Assembly: GCF_017873175.1 (NCBI RefSeq)
Contig: NZ_JAGGJW010000011.1
Location: 225,556 to 289,555, forward strand
Direction of reading: 5' to 3'
Source of the DNA: Neorhizobium petrolearium
GTDB taxonomy: Bacteria; Pseudomonadota; Alphaproteobacteria; Rhizobiales; Rhizobiaceae
Length of the DNA: 64,000 nucleotides
Part shown: piece after piece, positions 1 through 9,046 of the stretch
Layout: every line of letters starts with the position of its first letter
Numbering within the stretch: position 1 is the first letter of the stretch
The notes under the pieces: generated by a model
Told to the model about the DNA's origin: nothing
The model's input: only the letters and a program-made list of their open reading frames with translations
The model's database searches: none
Made by a program: the position numbers and the translations under genes

Positions 1-1
1 G

Positions 2-1111
2 GCTCGCGCTGCCATGTTGGATGCGTTGCGGCTGCCCGGCAATGCTTCGTCGGTGCATGGCGAGGGCAGGGCGGCCCGCGGCCTGCTGGAAACGGCACGG
101 CGGCAGGTGGCGGCTCTCGTGGGTGCCGAGGCGCCGCATGTGACCTTCGTGAGCGGAGCGACGGAAGCGGCCAATCATGTGCTGACGCCCGAATTCCGGA
201 TGGGTCGCGCCCCGTTGACGGTCAGCCGGCTCTATGTTTCGGCGATCGAACATCCGGCGATCCGTGAAGGCGGGCGTCTCGACCCGGAGCGGGTCACGAA
301 GGTGCCCGTCAATCGCGATGGGATCGTCGATCTGGCGGCGCTCGAAAACCTGCTCGCCGGCCATGATCGCAGTTCTGGTCTGCCGATGGTGGCTGTGATG
401 CTGGCCAACAACGAGACGGGCATCATCCAGCCGGTGGCGGAAGCCGCCGCGATTGCTCATGCGCATGGCGGGCTGATGGTGGTGGACGCCGTGCAGGCGG
501 TCGGCCGCGTGCCGGTTGATATCAATATCCTGGACGCGGATTTCCTGATCCTCTCGTCCCACAAGATTGGCGGCCCGAAGGGCGTCGGTGCATTGGTCTC
601 GCGCGGCGAGGTGCTGATGCCGAAGCCGCTGATCCGCGGTGGCGGACAGGAGAAGGGCCATCGTTCCGGCACCGAGAATTTTCATGCCATCGTCGGCTTT
701 GGTGCGGCAGCAGCCGCGGCGCTTGAAAATCTCGAAGAGCGCAGCGCCACAATCGCTCGTCTGCGTGACCGGCTGGAGGCGGGCATGCGTCAGGCGGCGC
801 CGGATGCTATCATCCATGGCGAAACAGTCCCGCGTGTGGCGAATACCTGCTTCTTCACTTTGCCGGGTCTGAAGTCCGAAACCGGACAGATCGCCTTCGA
901 TCTCGAAGGCATCGCGCTGTCGGCCGGCTCTGCATGCTCTTCGGGAAAAGTGGGCGAAAGCCATGTGCTGAGCGCGATGGGGTGCGATCCCAAGCTCGGC
1001 GCGCTCAGGATTTCGCTCGGGCCTGATACGACCGACGAAGACATCTCGCGGGCGCTTGCGGCTTTCACCAAGATTGCCAGCCGCCGGAGGTCGACGGGCG
1101 AAGCGGCCTGA
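2..1111 (+). CDS. sufS2: Cysteine desulfurase SufS2 (IscS/NifS type), 5' partial
   Basis: PLP-dependent cysteine desulfurase that takes sulfur from L-cysteine for Fe-S cluster assembly. The reading frame is open to the window edge and residues before the first ATG at 14 (ARAA) continue it, so the N-terminus lies upstream. Visible family features are the SGATEAANH loop, the PLP lysine in SSHKIGGPKG, and the catalytic cysteine in SAGSACSSGK (Cys codon 935-937), which is the long-loop IscS/NifS form rather than the SufS form. It is first in a suf gene run in the order known as sufS2BCDS1XA in Agrobacterium, so it probably works with the second desulfurase at 5047. The promoter is outside the window. 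Confidence 0.88.
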   Translation, partial: ARAAMLDALRLPGNASSVHGEGRAARGLLETARRQVAALVGAEAPHVTFVSGATEAANHVLTPEFRMGRAPLTVSRLYVSAIEHPAIREGGRLDPERVTKVPVNRDGIVDLAALENLLAGHDRSSGLPMVAVMLANNETGIIQPVAEAAAIAHAHGGLMVVDAVQAVGRVPVDINILDADFLILSSHKIGGPKGVGALVSRGEVLMPKPLIRGGGQEKGHRSGTENFHAIVGFGAAAAAALENLEERSATIARLRDRLEAGMRQAAPDAIIHGETVPRVANTCFFTLPGLKSETGQIAFDLEGIALSAGSACSSGKVGESHVLSAMGCDPKLGALRISLGPDTTDEDISRALAAFTKIASRRRSTGEAA

Positions 1112-1119
1112 TTTTGTCG

Positions 1120-1174
1120 AATTTGCGGAAACGCAAATTTCCGCTTGCCAAAAGGTGTGAAAACAGCCTTTTGG
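1120..1174 (+). repeat. Overlapping hairpins in the sufS2-sufB spacer
   Basis: Three inverted repeats lie in the 146-nt spacer before sufB. AATTTGCG / CGCAAATT (1120-1139) closes a GAAA tetraloop. GCGGAAA / TTTCCGC (1125-1144) uses the same bases and so cannot form at the same time. CCAAAAGG / CCTTTTGG (1148-1174) follows. No T-run follows any of them, so they look more like mRNA processing or stability structures than a classical terminator. Function is inferred only. Confidence 0.5.
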
Positions 1175-1257
1175 CCACTACATAAGGGAGGCGTTTGTCC
1201 CCCCGGAATGCTGACAAGAATTGCCGGAATTTGAACCGGCAAGAATTGGAGAATGAT

Positions 1258-2727
1258 ATGCCTGCCGTCCAGGAAACAGTCGATCAGGTCCGCCGGATTG
1301 ATATCGACCAGTATAAATACGGTTTCGAGACCGTCATCGAAGTGGACAAGGCTCCAAAAGGTCTTTCGGAAGAGATCATTCGCTTCATTTCGGCCAAAAA
1401 ACAGGAGCCGGATTGGATGCTGGAATGGCGTCTCGACGCCTATCGCCGCTGGCTTACGATGGAAGAACCGACCTGGGCGCGCGTCGACTATCCGAAGATC
1501 GATTTCAATGACCTCTACTATTACGCGGCACCGAAGAAGTTTGGTGGTCCGAAGTCGCTCGACGAGGTCGATCCGGAGCTTCTGAAGACCTACGAGAAGC
1601 TCGGCATTCCGCTCAAGGAGCAGGAGATACTCGCCGGCGTCGAGAAGCCGAGAGTGGCCGTGGACGCGGTCTTCGATTCGGTCTCGGTCGTGACCACGTT
1701 CAAGGAAGAGCTGAAGAAGGCTGGCGTGATCTTCATGTCGATTTCCGAAGCCATTCGCGAACATCCCGATCTGGTCCGCAAGTATCTCGGTTCCGTCGTT
1801 CCTGCCTCCGACAATTTCTATGCGACGCTGAACTCGGCGGTCTTCACCGACGGGTCATTCGTCTTCGTGCCGAAGGGCGTAAGATGCCCGATGGAGCTCT
1901 CTACCTATTTCCGCATCAACGAGAAAAACACCGGGCAGTTCGAGCGCACGCTGATCATTGCCGAGGAAGGCGCCTACGTTTCCTACCTCGAAGGCTGCAC
2001 GGCACCGCAGCGCGATGAGAACCAGCTTCATGCCGCTGTTGTCGAGCTCGTGGCGCTCGATGATGCCGAGATCAAGTATTCGACCGTCCAGAACTGGTTC
2101 CCGGGCGATGCCGAAGGCAAAGGCGGCATCTACAACTTCGTCACCAAGCGCGGCGATTGCCGCGGTGCGCGCTCTAAGATTTCCTGGACCCAGGTGGAAA
2201 CCGGCTCGGCGATCACCTGGAAATATCCGAGCTGTATCCTGCGTGGCGACGACAGCCGTGGGGAGTTCTATTCGATCGCCGTATCCAACGGCCATCAGCA
2301 GATCGATAGCGGCACCAAGATGATCCATCTCGGCAAGAACACGTCGAGCCGCATCATCTCCAAGGGCATCTCCGCCGGCAAGTCGAACAACACCTATCGC
2401 GGCCAGGTGTCGATCCATCGCCGCGCCGAGAATGCCCGCAACTTCACGAACTGCGACTCGCTGCTGATCGGCGACAAGTGCGGTGCGCATACCGTGCCCT
2501 ATATCGACGTGAAGAACGCCTCCGCGCAAGTCGAGCACGAGGCGACGACGTCGAAGATTTCCGACGACCAGAAGTTCTACGTGATGCAGCGCGGCATTCC
2601 GGAAGAGGAAGCGATCGCGCTGATCGTCAACGGCTTCGTCAAGGACGTCATCCAGGAACTGCCGATGGAGTTTGCCGTCGAGGCCCAGAAGCTGATCGGC
2701 ATCTCGCTGGAAGGCTCCGTGGGCTGA
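1258..2727 (+). CDS. sufB: Fe-S cluster assembly scaffold protein SufB
   Basis: Component of the SufBCD scaffold on which Fe-S clusters are built in the cytoplasm. The 489-residue product has the expected length, the C-terminal SufB/SufD beta-helix core, and the conserved NFTNCDSLLIGDKCGAHTVP segment carrying the functional cysteine region of the family. The ATG at 1258 was chosen because GGAG at 1248-1251 is correctly spaced; an in-frame TTG at 1195 would add 21 residues without a ribosome binding site. It sits 63 nt before sufC in the operon. Confidence 0.96.
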   Translation: MPAVQETVDQVRRIDIDQYKYGFETVIEVDKAPKGLSEEIIRFISAKKQEPDWMLEWRLDAYRRWLTMEEPTWARVDYPKIDFNDLYYYAAPKKFGGPKSLDEVDPELLKTYEKLGIPLKEQEILAGVEKPRVAVDAVFDSVSVVTTFKEELKKAGVIFMSISEAIREHPDLVRKYLGSVVPASDNFYATLNSAVFTDGSFVFVPKGVRCPMELSTYFRINEKNTGQFERTLIIAEEGAYVSYLEGCTAPQRDENQLHAAVVELVALDDAEIKYSTVQNWFPGDAEGKGGIYNFVTKRGDCRGARSKISWTQVETGSAITWKYPSCILRGDDSRGEFYSIAVSNGHQQIDSGTKMIHLGKNTSSRIISKGISAGKSNNTYRGQVSIHRRAENARNFTNCDSLLIGDKCGAHTVPYIDVKNASAQVEHEATTSKISDDQKFYVMQRGIPEEEAIALIVNGFVKDVIQELPMEFAVEAQKLIGISLEGSVG

Positions 2728-2790
2728 TGGCCCGCTGTCTGAATATCGCGCATTGACGCGTCACCGAATAAATCCGGAAGGATAAGAATT

Positions 2791-3546
2791 ATGCTTGAGA
2801 TCAAGAACCTGCACGCACGCATCGCCGAAGACGGCACCGAGATCATCCGCGGCCTGAACCTCACCGTGAAGCCCGGCGAGATCGCCGCCATCATGGGGCC
2901 GAACGGCTCCGGCAAGTCGACGCTCTCCTACATCCTGTCGGGTCGCGAGGACTACGAGGTCACCGAGGGCGACATCCTCTATAACGGCGAGAGCATCCTC
3001 GAACTCGATCCCGCCGAACGTGCCGCCAAGGGCATCTTCCTCGCGTTTCAGTACCCGGTCGAAATCCCGGGCGTCGCCACCATGCAGTTCCTCAAAGTGG
3101 CGATGAACGAACAGCGCAAGGCGCGCGGCGAAGCCGAGCTGACGACGCCGGACTTCATACGTCGCGTCAAGGACGCTGCCGAGAAGCTGAAGATCGACCA
3201 GGCCATGCTGCGTCGTCCGCTGAACGTCGGTTTCTCCGGCGGCGAAAAGAAGCGCGCGGAAATCCTGCAGATGGCGCTGCTTGAGCCGAAGCTTTGCGTC
3301 CTGGATGAGACTGATTCCGGTCTGGACATCGATGCGCTGAAGATCGTCGCCGACGGGGTCAACGCGCTGAAGTCGCCGGACCGTGCGGTGATCGTCATCA
3401 CCCATTACCAACGCCTGCTCGATTATATCGTGCCCGACAGCGTGCATGTGCTTTACAAGGGGCAGATCATCCGCTCCGGCGACAAGGCGCTCGCGCTCGA
3501 ACTGGAAGAGAATGGCTATGCCGACATCATTGAAGAAGCGGCTTAA
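2791..3546 (+). CDS. sufC: Fe-S cluster assembly ATPase SufC
   Basis: ABC-type ATPase that drives conformational change in the SufBCD scaffold; it is soluble and not a transporter. The 251-residue product has Walker A GPNGSGKS near residue 37, the ABC signature FSGGEKKR, Walker B with LCVLDETDSGLD, and the switch histidine in VITHYQRLL, all close to the family consensus. AAGGA lies 9 nt before the ATG. It lies between sufB and sufD, and its products are expected to form the B-C-D complex. Confidence 0.97.
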   Translation: MLEIKNLHARIAEDGTEIIRGLNLTVKPGEIAAIMGPNGSGKSTLSYILSGREDYEVTEGDILYNGESILELDPAERAAKGIFLAFQYPVEIPGVATMQFLKVAMNEQRKARGEAELTTPDFIRRVKDAAEKLKIDQAMLRRPLNVGFSGGEKKRAEILQMALLEPKLCVLDETDSGLDIDALKIVADGVNALKSPDRAVIVITHYQRLLDYIVPDSVHVLYKGQIIRSGDKALALELEENGYADIIEEAA

Positions 3547-3567
3547 GCGCGCGGGAAGGATGGTGTC

Positions 3568-4854
3568 ATGAACATGCAGACGACAAACCAGCCTATTGGT
3601 CGGATGACGGTCGCGGAAACCGCTCTGGTTGAAGCCTTCGGCGCCCAGTTCGGCGAATTGCCGGGCAATGGCGCGGTCGCTGGCACGCGCGACCGGCTTC
3701 TGGACGATTTGAAGAAGGCCGGTCTTCCGACCCGTCGGATCGAGGCCTGGCATTATACGGACCTGAAAACCCTGTTGCGGACGGTCCCCGAGGCGGCGCC
3801 GGTCAGTGCGATCGATCCCTTAGCGCCGCTGGTCGAGGGTTCGGTTGTCCTTTCGGTGCTGCAGGGGGATGCCGATGACGGCGCTTCGGCCGACGGAATT
3901 GAGATTGCCCACTTCAAGGACAAGCTCGCCGATGGTTCGGCCGTCGCCGGCCTGACGGCGCTCGACAGGGACGATGCGATCGGTCGCATCAACGGCAGCT
4001 TCGTACGCGACGGCTTTGCGATCTCGGTTCCTGCCAATGCGGAGTTGGAAGAGCCGATCGAACTGCAGGTCCTCCATGCAGGGGGGCAGATCCATACGCG
4101 TTTCCCGGTCTCCTTCGGTGCGGCCTCCAAGGCGACGATCATAGAGCGTCACCGGTCGGTGACGGATGATGCAGCGCTCGTGTCATCGATCAGTGACATC
4201 GTGCTGGAGGATGGTGCGGAGATCACCTGGATCATCCTGCAGAGCCAGGGCGCTGCCGATACCCATCTCGGCCAGATTCGCGTCAAGCTCGGGACGAACG
4301 CGAAGCTGAAACTCTTCGTCGTTAATGCCGGCGGCAAGCTGGTGCGCCAGGAACTGCGCATCGACGTCGAAGGCGAGGGCGCCGATCTGACGCTGCGCGG
4401 CGTCAATCTTCTCGGCGGAGAAGGCCATACGGACGTGACGCTGGTTCTCGGCCATAACGTGCCGCACACCAATTCCACGGAAATCATCCGCAGCGTCGTC
4501 TTCGATCGGGCCAGCGGCGCCTTCCAGGGCATGATCCGGGTTGCTCCGGATGCCCAGAAGACCGACGCCAAGATGGCCTGCAACACGCTGCTGCTCTCGG
4601 ACAATGGCGAGTTCTCGGCCAAGCCGGAGCTCGAAATCTTCGCCGACGACGTGGTTTGCGGCCATGGTGCGACAGTTGCGGACATCGACAGGAACCATCT
4701 GTTTTACATGATGGCGCGGGGCGTTCCGGAGAACAAGGCGCGGGCCATGCTGGTCCACGCCTTCGTGGCGGAGATCGTCGAGGAACTCGAGGACGAGAAG
4801 CTGGTCGAGGCACTGGAAGGCGTCATTTCGGCCTGGCTTGAAAGGCATGCCTGA
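3568..4854 (+). CDS. sufD: Fe-S cluster assembly protein SufD
   Basis: Partner of SufB in the SufBCD scaffold, thought to be needed for iron entry. The 428-residue protein has the variable N-terminal helical part followed by the beta-helix core and the typical SufD tail GHGATVADIDRNHLFYMM, then GVPENKARAMLVHAF. Two ATGs (3568 and 3574) are possible starts; the first follows GGAAGGA at 3553-3559. It is 21 nt downstream of sufC. A strong inverted repeat separates it from the next operon gene, sufS. Confidence 0.95.
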   Translation: MNMQTTNQPIGRMTVAETALVEAFGAQFGELPGNGAVAGTRDRLLDDLKKAGLPTRRIEAWHYTDLKTLLRTVPEAAPVSAIDPLAPLVEGSVVLSVLQGDADDGASADGIEIAHFKDKLADGSAVAGLTALDRDDAIGRINGSFVRDGFAISVPANAELEEPIELQVLHAGGQIHTRFPVSFGAASKATIIERHRSVTDDAALVSSISDIVLEDGAEITWIILQSQGAADTHLGQIRVKLGTNAKLKLFVVNAGGKLVRQELRIDVEGEGADLTLRGVNLLGGEGHTDVTLVLGHNVPHTNSTEIIRSVVFDRASGAFQGMIRVAPDAQKTDAKMACNTLLLSDNGEFSAKPELEIFADDVVCGHGATVADIDRNHLFYMMARGVPENKARAMLVHAFVAEIVEELEDEKLVEALEGVISAWLERHA

Positions 4855-4884
4855 GCGTGCTGACGGAGGGGCAATCTCTCCTCC

Positions 4885-4968
4885 GTCATCCTCGGGCTTG
4901 TCCCGAGGATCTAAGCCAGTTCAAGAACGTAGACGTGGATAGATCCTCGGGACAAGCCCGAGGATGAC
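4885..4968. repeat. 27-bp perfect inverted repeat, REP/palindrome-like element
   Basis: Bases 4885-4911 are the exact reverse complement of 4942-4968, separated by 30 bases. Each arm is itself a palindrome (ATCCTCGGG / CCCGAGGAT around a 5-base loop). The arm sequence resembles dispersed palindromic elements common between rhizobial genes, though copy number cannot be checked here. In the transcript it would make a very stable hairpin between sufD and sufS, possibly protecting the upstream message or reducing read-through. Confidence 0.75.
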
Positions 4969-5046
4969 GTAGAGCAAGCGGCAACTGCTGCGAAACCAAA
5001 ACATTCTGCGGTAGCTCCTTAGGGAGCGACATGAAAGGGTCTGAAA

Positions 5047-6288
5047 ATGGACCAGACAACACCGGTTACCGCTTACGACGTCGAAGCGATCCGCCGGGAT
5101 TTCCCGATCCTGTCGACCATGGTGCATGGCAAGCCTCTGGTGTACCTGGACAACGGCGCGTCGGCGCAGAAGCCGCAGGCGGTGATTGATGCGATCAGCC
5201 ATGCCTATTCGCACGAATATGCCAATGTCCATCGTGGCCTGCATTTCCTTTCGAATGCTGCGACGGAGGCCTATGAGGCGGCGCGTGAAAAGGTGCGCCG
5301 TTTCCTGAATGCCGGGTCGGTCGACGAGATCGTCTTCACTAAGAACTCGACGGAGGCGATCAACACGGTCGCTTATGGCTGGGGCATGCCGAGGATCGGC
5401 GAGGGCGACGAGATCGTCGTCACCATCATGGAGCACCATTCCAATATCGTGCCCTGGCATTTCATCCGTGAACGGCAGGGCGCGAAGCTCGTCTGGGTGC
5501 CGGTCGATGACGAAGGCGCTTTCCACATCGAGGACTTCAAGAAGTCGCTGACCGAGAAGACCAAGCTCGTCGCGATCACCCATATGTCGAATGCGCTCGG
5601 AACGGTCGTCCCGGTCAAGGAGGTGTGCCGCATCGCGCACGAGCGGGGCATTCCGGTGCTGATCGACGGCAGCCAAGGGGCCGTGCATATGCCGGTCGAT
5701 GTCCGCGATATCGATTGCGACTGGTATGTGATGACCGGACACAAGCTTTACGGCCCGTCAGGCATCGGCGTGCTCTATGGCAAGATGGATCGCCTCAAGG
5801 AGATGCGACCCTTCCAGGGCGGCGGCGAGATGATCTTCGAGGTGACGGAGGAGAACGTCACCTACAATGATCCGCCGCACCGTTTCGAGGCCGGCACGCC
5901 GCCGATCGTTCAGGCGATCGGGCTCGGTTATGCTCTCGATTACATGGAAAAGATCGGCCGTGCGGCAATTGCCCGCCACGAGGCGGATCTTGCAGCCTAT
6001 GCGGCTGAGCGGCTTCGGGCGATCAACTCGCTCAGGATCATCGGCGATGCGCCGGGTAAGGGCAGCATCTTCTCCTTTGAGCTTGCCGGCATCCATGCCC
6101 ATGACGTGTCGATGGTGATCGACCGCAGAGGTATCGCGGTGCGTGCCGGCACCCATTGCGCCATGCCGCTCTTGAAACGCTTCGGCGTGACCTCCACATG
6201 CCGGGCATCGTTCGGCATGTACAACACGCGTGCCGAAGTGGACGCGCTTGCGGATGCGCTGGAATACGCGCGTAATTTCTTTGCCTGA
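5047..6288 (+). CDS. sufS: Cysteine desulfurase SufS (group II)
   Basis: PLP-dependent cysteine desulfurase of the SufS/CsdA class that feeds sulfur to the Suf scaffold. The 413-residue protein has the PLP lysine in VMTGHKLYGPSGIG and the short-loop catalytic cysteine motif RAGTHCAMPLL, which distinguishes it from the IscS-type enzyme at the start of the window. No SufE gene is visible nearby, so the sulfur carrier partner is either elsewhere or replaced. It follows the inverted repeat at 4885-4968 and is 10 nt before sufT. Confidence 0.96.
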   Translation: MDQTTPVTAYDVEAIRRDFPILSTMVHGKPLVYLDNGASAQKPQAVIDAISHAYSHEYANVHRGLHFLSNAATEAYEAAREKVRRFLNAGSVDEIVFTKNSTEAINTVAYGWGMPRIGEGDEIVVTIMEHHSNIVPWHFIRERQGAKLVWVPVDDEGAFHIEDFKKSLTEKTKLVAITHMSNALGTVVPVKEVCRIAHERGIPVLIDGSQGAVHMPVDVRDIDCDWYVMTGHKLYGPSGIGVLYGKMDRLKEMRPFQGGGEMIFEVTEENVTYNDPPHRFEAGTPPIVQAIGLGYALDYMEKIGRAAIARHEADLAAYAAERLRAINSLRIIGDAPGKGSIFSFELAGIHAHDVSMVIDRRGIAVRAGTHCAMPLLKRFGVTSTCRASFGMYNTRAEVDALADALEYARNFFA

Positions 6289-6298
6289 GGATTTCGCC

Positions 6299-6679
6299 AT
6301 GGCTGTCGATGAAACGGAACTGAAATGGGATGCCCGCGAGGGGATTATCCAGTCCGCCATTCCTGCCGACGAGCTCGCCCGTCTCAGCGACGACATCATT
6401 GCCGCGCTGAAAACGGTCTATGACCCTGAAATCCCGGCTGACATCTTCGAGCTCGGCCTGATCTACAAGATCGATATCGAAGACGATCGCATGGTGAAGA
6501 TCGTCATGACGCTGACCGCCCCCGGTTGCCCGGTGGCTGGCGAGATGCCCGGTTGGGTGGAGAACGCAGTCGGTGCCGTGGAGGGCGTCTCGGGCGTCGA
6601 GGTCGAGATGACCTTTGATCCCCCGTGGACGCCGGAACGAATGTCCGAAGAAGCTCAGGTTGCCGTGGGTTGGTATTGA
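6299..6679 (+). CDS. sufT: SufT / MIP18-family (DUF59) Fe-S assembly protein
   Basis: Small DUF59 protein (126 residues), the 'X' gene of rhizobial suf operons; family members support Fe-S cluster maturation or delivery. The fold signature DPEIPADIFELGLIY and the conserved TAPGCPVAGEMP with its cysteine are present. The ATG at 6299 is chosen because the in-frame extension to 6230 overlaps sufS and has no homology-like content. It lies between sufS and sufA in one transcription unit. Confidence 0.92.
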   Translation: MAVDETELKWDAREGIIQSAIPADELARLSDDIIAALKTVYDPEIPADIFELGLIYKIDIEDDRMVKIVMTLTAPGCPVAGEMPGWVENAVGAVEGVSGVEVEMTFDPPWTPERMSEEAQVAVGWY

Positions 6680-6757
6680 TCCGTTTACGGCAGGACATTA
6701 CATTTGAATCGTGAAGCGCCGGACCTTGAATCCGGTTGTGGAAGGAGAAAAAGGCCC

Positions 6758-7147
6758 ATGGGCTTTGCAGTGATGACAATGACCGATGCCGCAGCGGCGC
6801 GCGTCAAGCAGATCGTGGCCAATTCCGGGGCGGATGCGAAAGGTGTTCGCGTCGGGATCAAGAAGGGCGGCTGCGCCGGCATGGAATATACGATCGATCT
6901 CGTCACCGAACCCAATGCCAAGGACGATCTGATCGAGCGGGATGGCGCCAAGGTCTGGATCGAACCGTCTGCGGTCCTCTATCTCCTGGGCACCGAAATG
7001 GATTTCGAAGTCACGAAGATGCGGTCCGGCTTCACCTTCGTCAATCCCAACCAGACATCCGCCTGCGGCTGCGGCGAGTCCGTCGAGCTGAAGCCAGCGG
7101 ATCTGGCCGCACTCGCAAAGCAGCGCGAGGCCGAGGCCCACGTCTGA
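6758..7147 (+). CDS. sufA: A-type Fe-S carrier protein SufA
   Basis: A-type carrier that accepts clusters from SufBCD and passes them to apoproteins. The 129-residue product has the three conserved cysteines of HesB/IscA proteins: GGCAGMEY and the C-terminal ACGCGES. AAGGAG at 6742-6747 fixes the ATG at 6758; the longer in-frame start at 6704 has no such site. It is the last gene of the suf operon, with the next gene convergent 5 nt away. Confidence 0.94.
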   Translation: MGFAVMTMTDAAAARVKQIVANSGADAKGVRVGIKKGGCAGMEYTIDLVTEPNAKDDLIERDGAKVWIEPSAVLYLLGTEMDFEVTKMRSGFTFVNPNQTSACGCGESVELKPADLAALAKQREAEAHV

Positions 7148-7152
7148 TCCAC

Positions 7153-7776
7153 TCATGAATCATCGAGATAGGCGAGGAGAGTTTCCATTGCCTGTCGCGC
7201 GCCGTCGATGTCACGCGCCTGTATGGCGCAAATGACGGCGATATGTCGTGCTGCCGATTGATCCATGCGATCGGCAGAGGCCTTTGAGAACCATAACCGT
7301 CGCGAATGCGTCTGAAGCGGTGCCAGGGCCGAAACCAGGAAGCGATTGGGGCAGGCCTCCTCGAAGATCTCATCGAAACGCCTGTCGGCCTCCAGAAAAC
7401 GCAAAATGTCGCCTGTGTCGGAAGCCGCACTCATCGCCTTGGCGCAATCCACCAAGGCGGAGCGCTGCTCCTCATTCGCATGTTCCGCTACGAGGGCAGC
7501 GGCAAGAGGTTCGAGCTGCCGGCGCACCTGCATGATGCCTTGATGATCGCCGGGGACGATCTCGGCGATTTGCAGTCCGACGCGCGGCCGCACCCGGATC
7601 AGCCCCTGCCATTCGAGCTTCTGAATCGCTTCGCGAACCGGGGTGCGCCCCGGGCCGGCAAGCGCGATCAATTGCCTCTCCGTCACGGGAACTCCCGGCT
7701 TCAGTTTCAGCGTCACGATCAGGTTCTCCAGCCGCCGATAGGCTTGCCGGCTGAGGGATTCTGCCTCGGATGACAT
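7153..7776 (-). CDS. GntR-family regulator with FCD ligand domain
   Basis: Cytoplasmic transcription factor of 207 residues. Residues about 10-75 form the winged helix (RTPVREAIQKLEWQGLIRVRPRVGLQI), typical of the FadR subfamily, and the rest is an all-helical FCD effector domain. In FCD proteins a metal is usually bound by Asp and three His; here the DxxFH motif reads DRRFDE and the last MxxH is METLL, so the metal site looks incomplete. The start is the ATG at 7776, preceded by GGGGAGA. It lies downstream of the exporter genes on the same strand, so it might control them, but the ligand is unknown. Confidence 0.87.
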   Translation of the reverse strand: MSSEAESLSRQAYRRLENLIVTLKLKPGVPVTERQLIALAGPGRTPVREAIQKLEWQGLIRVRPRVGLQIAEIVPGDHQGIMQVRRQLEPLAAALVAEHANEEQRSALVDCAKAMSAASDTGDILRFLEADRRFDEIFEEACPNRFLVSALAPLQTHSRRLWFSKASADRMDQSAARHIAVICAIQARDIDGARQAMETLLAYLDDS

Positions 7777-7840
7777 CTTGTTGGTTTCTCCCCGGGCAAT
7801 CGCGGTAGACCGGCACCGTGACGAAGCTCGGTCGGAACCG

Positions 7841-9046
7841 CTATTCATGTCGGAGAGCTTCGATCGGGTTAAGCTGAGCCGCACGGCGGGCAGGGAAGTA
7901 ACCGAAAATCATGCCGATTGCGGCCGAGAAGACAAATGCAAGCGCAATGATCGTCGGGCTCGTTACGAAGGGCACCTGGAGATAGCTGACGACGCCGAAG
8001 GCGAGAGCCAATCCTGTCATAATGCCCGTGACGCCCCCGAAAATCGACAGCATGACAGCCTCGACGAGGAATTGGGTGAGCACCTGCCCTTCCAGCGCGC
8101 CGATCGCCAGTCGGATGCCGATTTCGCGCGTGCGCTCCGTCACCGAAACGAGCATGATGTTCATGATGCCGATGCCGCCGACGAGCAGGCTGACAGCCGC
8201 CACTGCCCCTAGGAGGCCCGTCAGCAGCACCGTGGTGCCGGTCATCGCCGCAGCGATCTGCGACATGTCGTTGACCGAGAAATCGTCCTCGCGTCCGATC
8301 GCGATGCGCCGCCGCTCGCGCAGCAGGCTCTCCACGTCAGACTGCACCTTCGACGTGGCGACGCCGTCCTGAGCGGAGAGAATAATGCTGCTGATCGTCG
8401 TCGTCCCGCCGATCCGCCGCTGGTGCAGCTTCAGCGGCATGATCACCGTGTCGTCCTGATCGTCACCCATGCCCGACTGGCCCTTGACGGCGAGTATCCC
8501 GATGACCGGGCAGGCGATGTTGCTGACGCGAATGTTCTGGCCGACCGGGTTGGCGGCGCCAAAAAGCTCCTTGCGCACTGTTTCGCCGATAATGCAGGCG
8601 GCATGGCTGCCACGGTCTTCGTTTGGCAGGAAGTTGCGACCGAACGCGAGGTCCCAGTCCTGAGCGATCAAGTAGTCATTGGTGGTGCCGATGGCACTGG
8701 TCGAATGGTTGGCTCCGCCGGCAATCACGGTTGCTGTGCCACGGTTTACCGGGGCAACGGCCCTCAGACCGGTCACCTGTTCCCGGATCGCCTGCACATC
8801 CTTGTCGGTAAAACGCTTGGCCTCGGTGCTGACACGCCCCGGCCCCCATTGGCCGGGTCGCACGAAGAGCGTGTTGGTACCGAGCCGCGAAAGTTCGTCC
8901 TTCACCCGCGCCGTCGTGCCGTTGCCGACCGTCACCATCGCGATCACGGCAGCGACGCCGATAACGACGCCGAGCACGGTAAGGAAGGAGCGCAGCATGT
9001 TGCGGCTGATCGCGCGCCAGGCAAGTTTTGCGGTTTCAAAGAACAT
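7841..9046 (-). CDS. MacB-like ABC transporter permease (FtsX fold)
   Basis: Inner-membrane permease of the MacB/FtsX type, 401 residues. It has one N-terminal transmembrane helix (TVLGVVIGVAAVIAMVTVGNG), a large periplasmic MacB_PCD domain, and three C-terminal helices ending in the ARRAAQLNPIEALRHE tail typical of the family. MacB itself carries the ATPase on the same chain; here the ATPase is a separate gene whose stop overlaps this start by 11 nt. It probably forms a tripartite-type exporter with the adaptor at 9764-11059. Substrate unknown (macrolides, peptides or lipids in relatives). Confidence 0.92.
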   Translation of the reverse strand: MFFETAKLAWRAISRNMLRSFLTVLGVVIGVAAVIAMVTVGNGTTARVKDELSRLGTNTLFVRPGQWGPGRVSTEAKRFTDKDVQAIREQVTGLRAVAPVNRGTATVIAGGANHSTSAIGTTNDYLIAQDWDLAFGRNFLPNEDRGSHAACIIGETVRKELFGAANPVGQNIRVSNIACPVIGILAVKGQSGMGDDQDDTVIMPLKLHQRRIGGTTTISSIILSAQDGVATSKVQSDVESLLRERRRIAIGREDDFSVNDMSQIAAAMTGTTVLLTGLLGAVAAVSLLVGGIGIMNIMLVSVTERTREIGIRLAIGALEGQVLTQFLVEAVMLSIFGGVTGIMTGLALAFGVVSYLQVPFVTSPTIIALAFVFSAAIGMIFGYFPARRAAQLNPIEALRHE

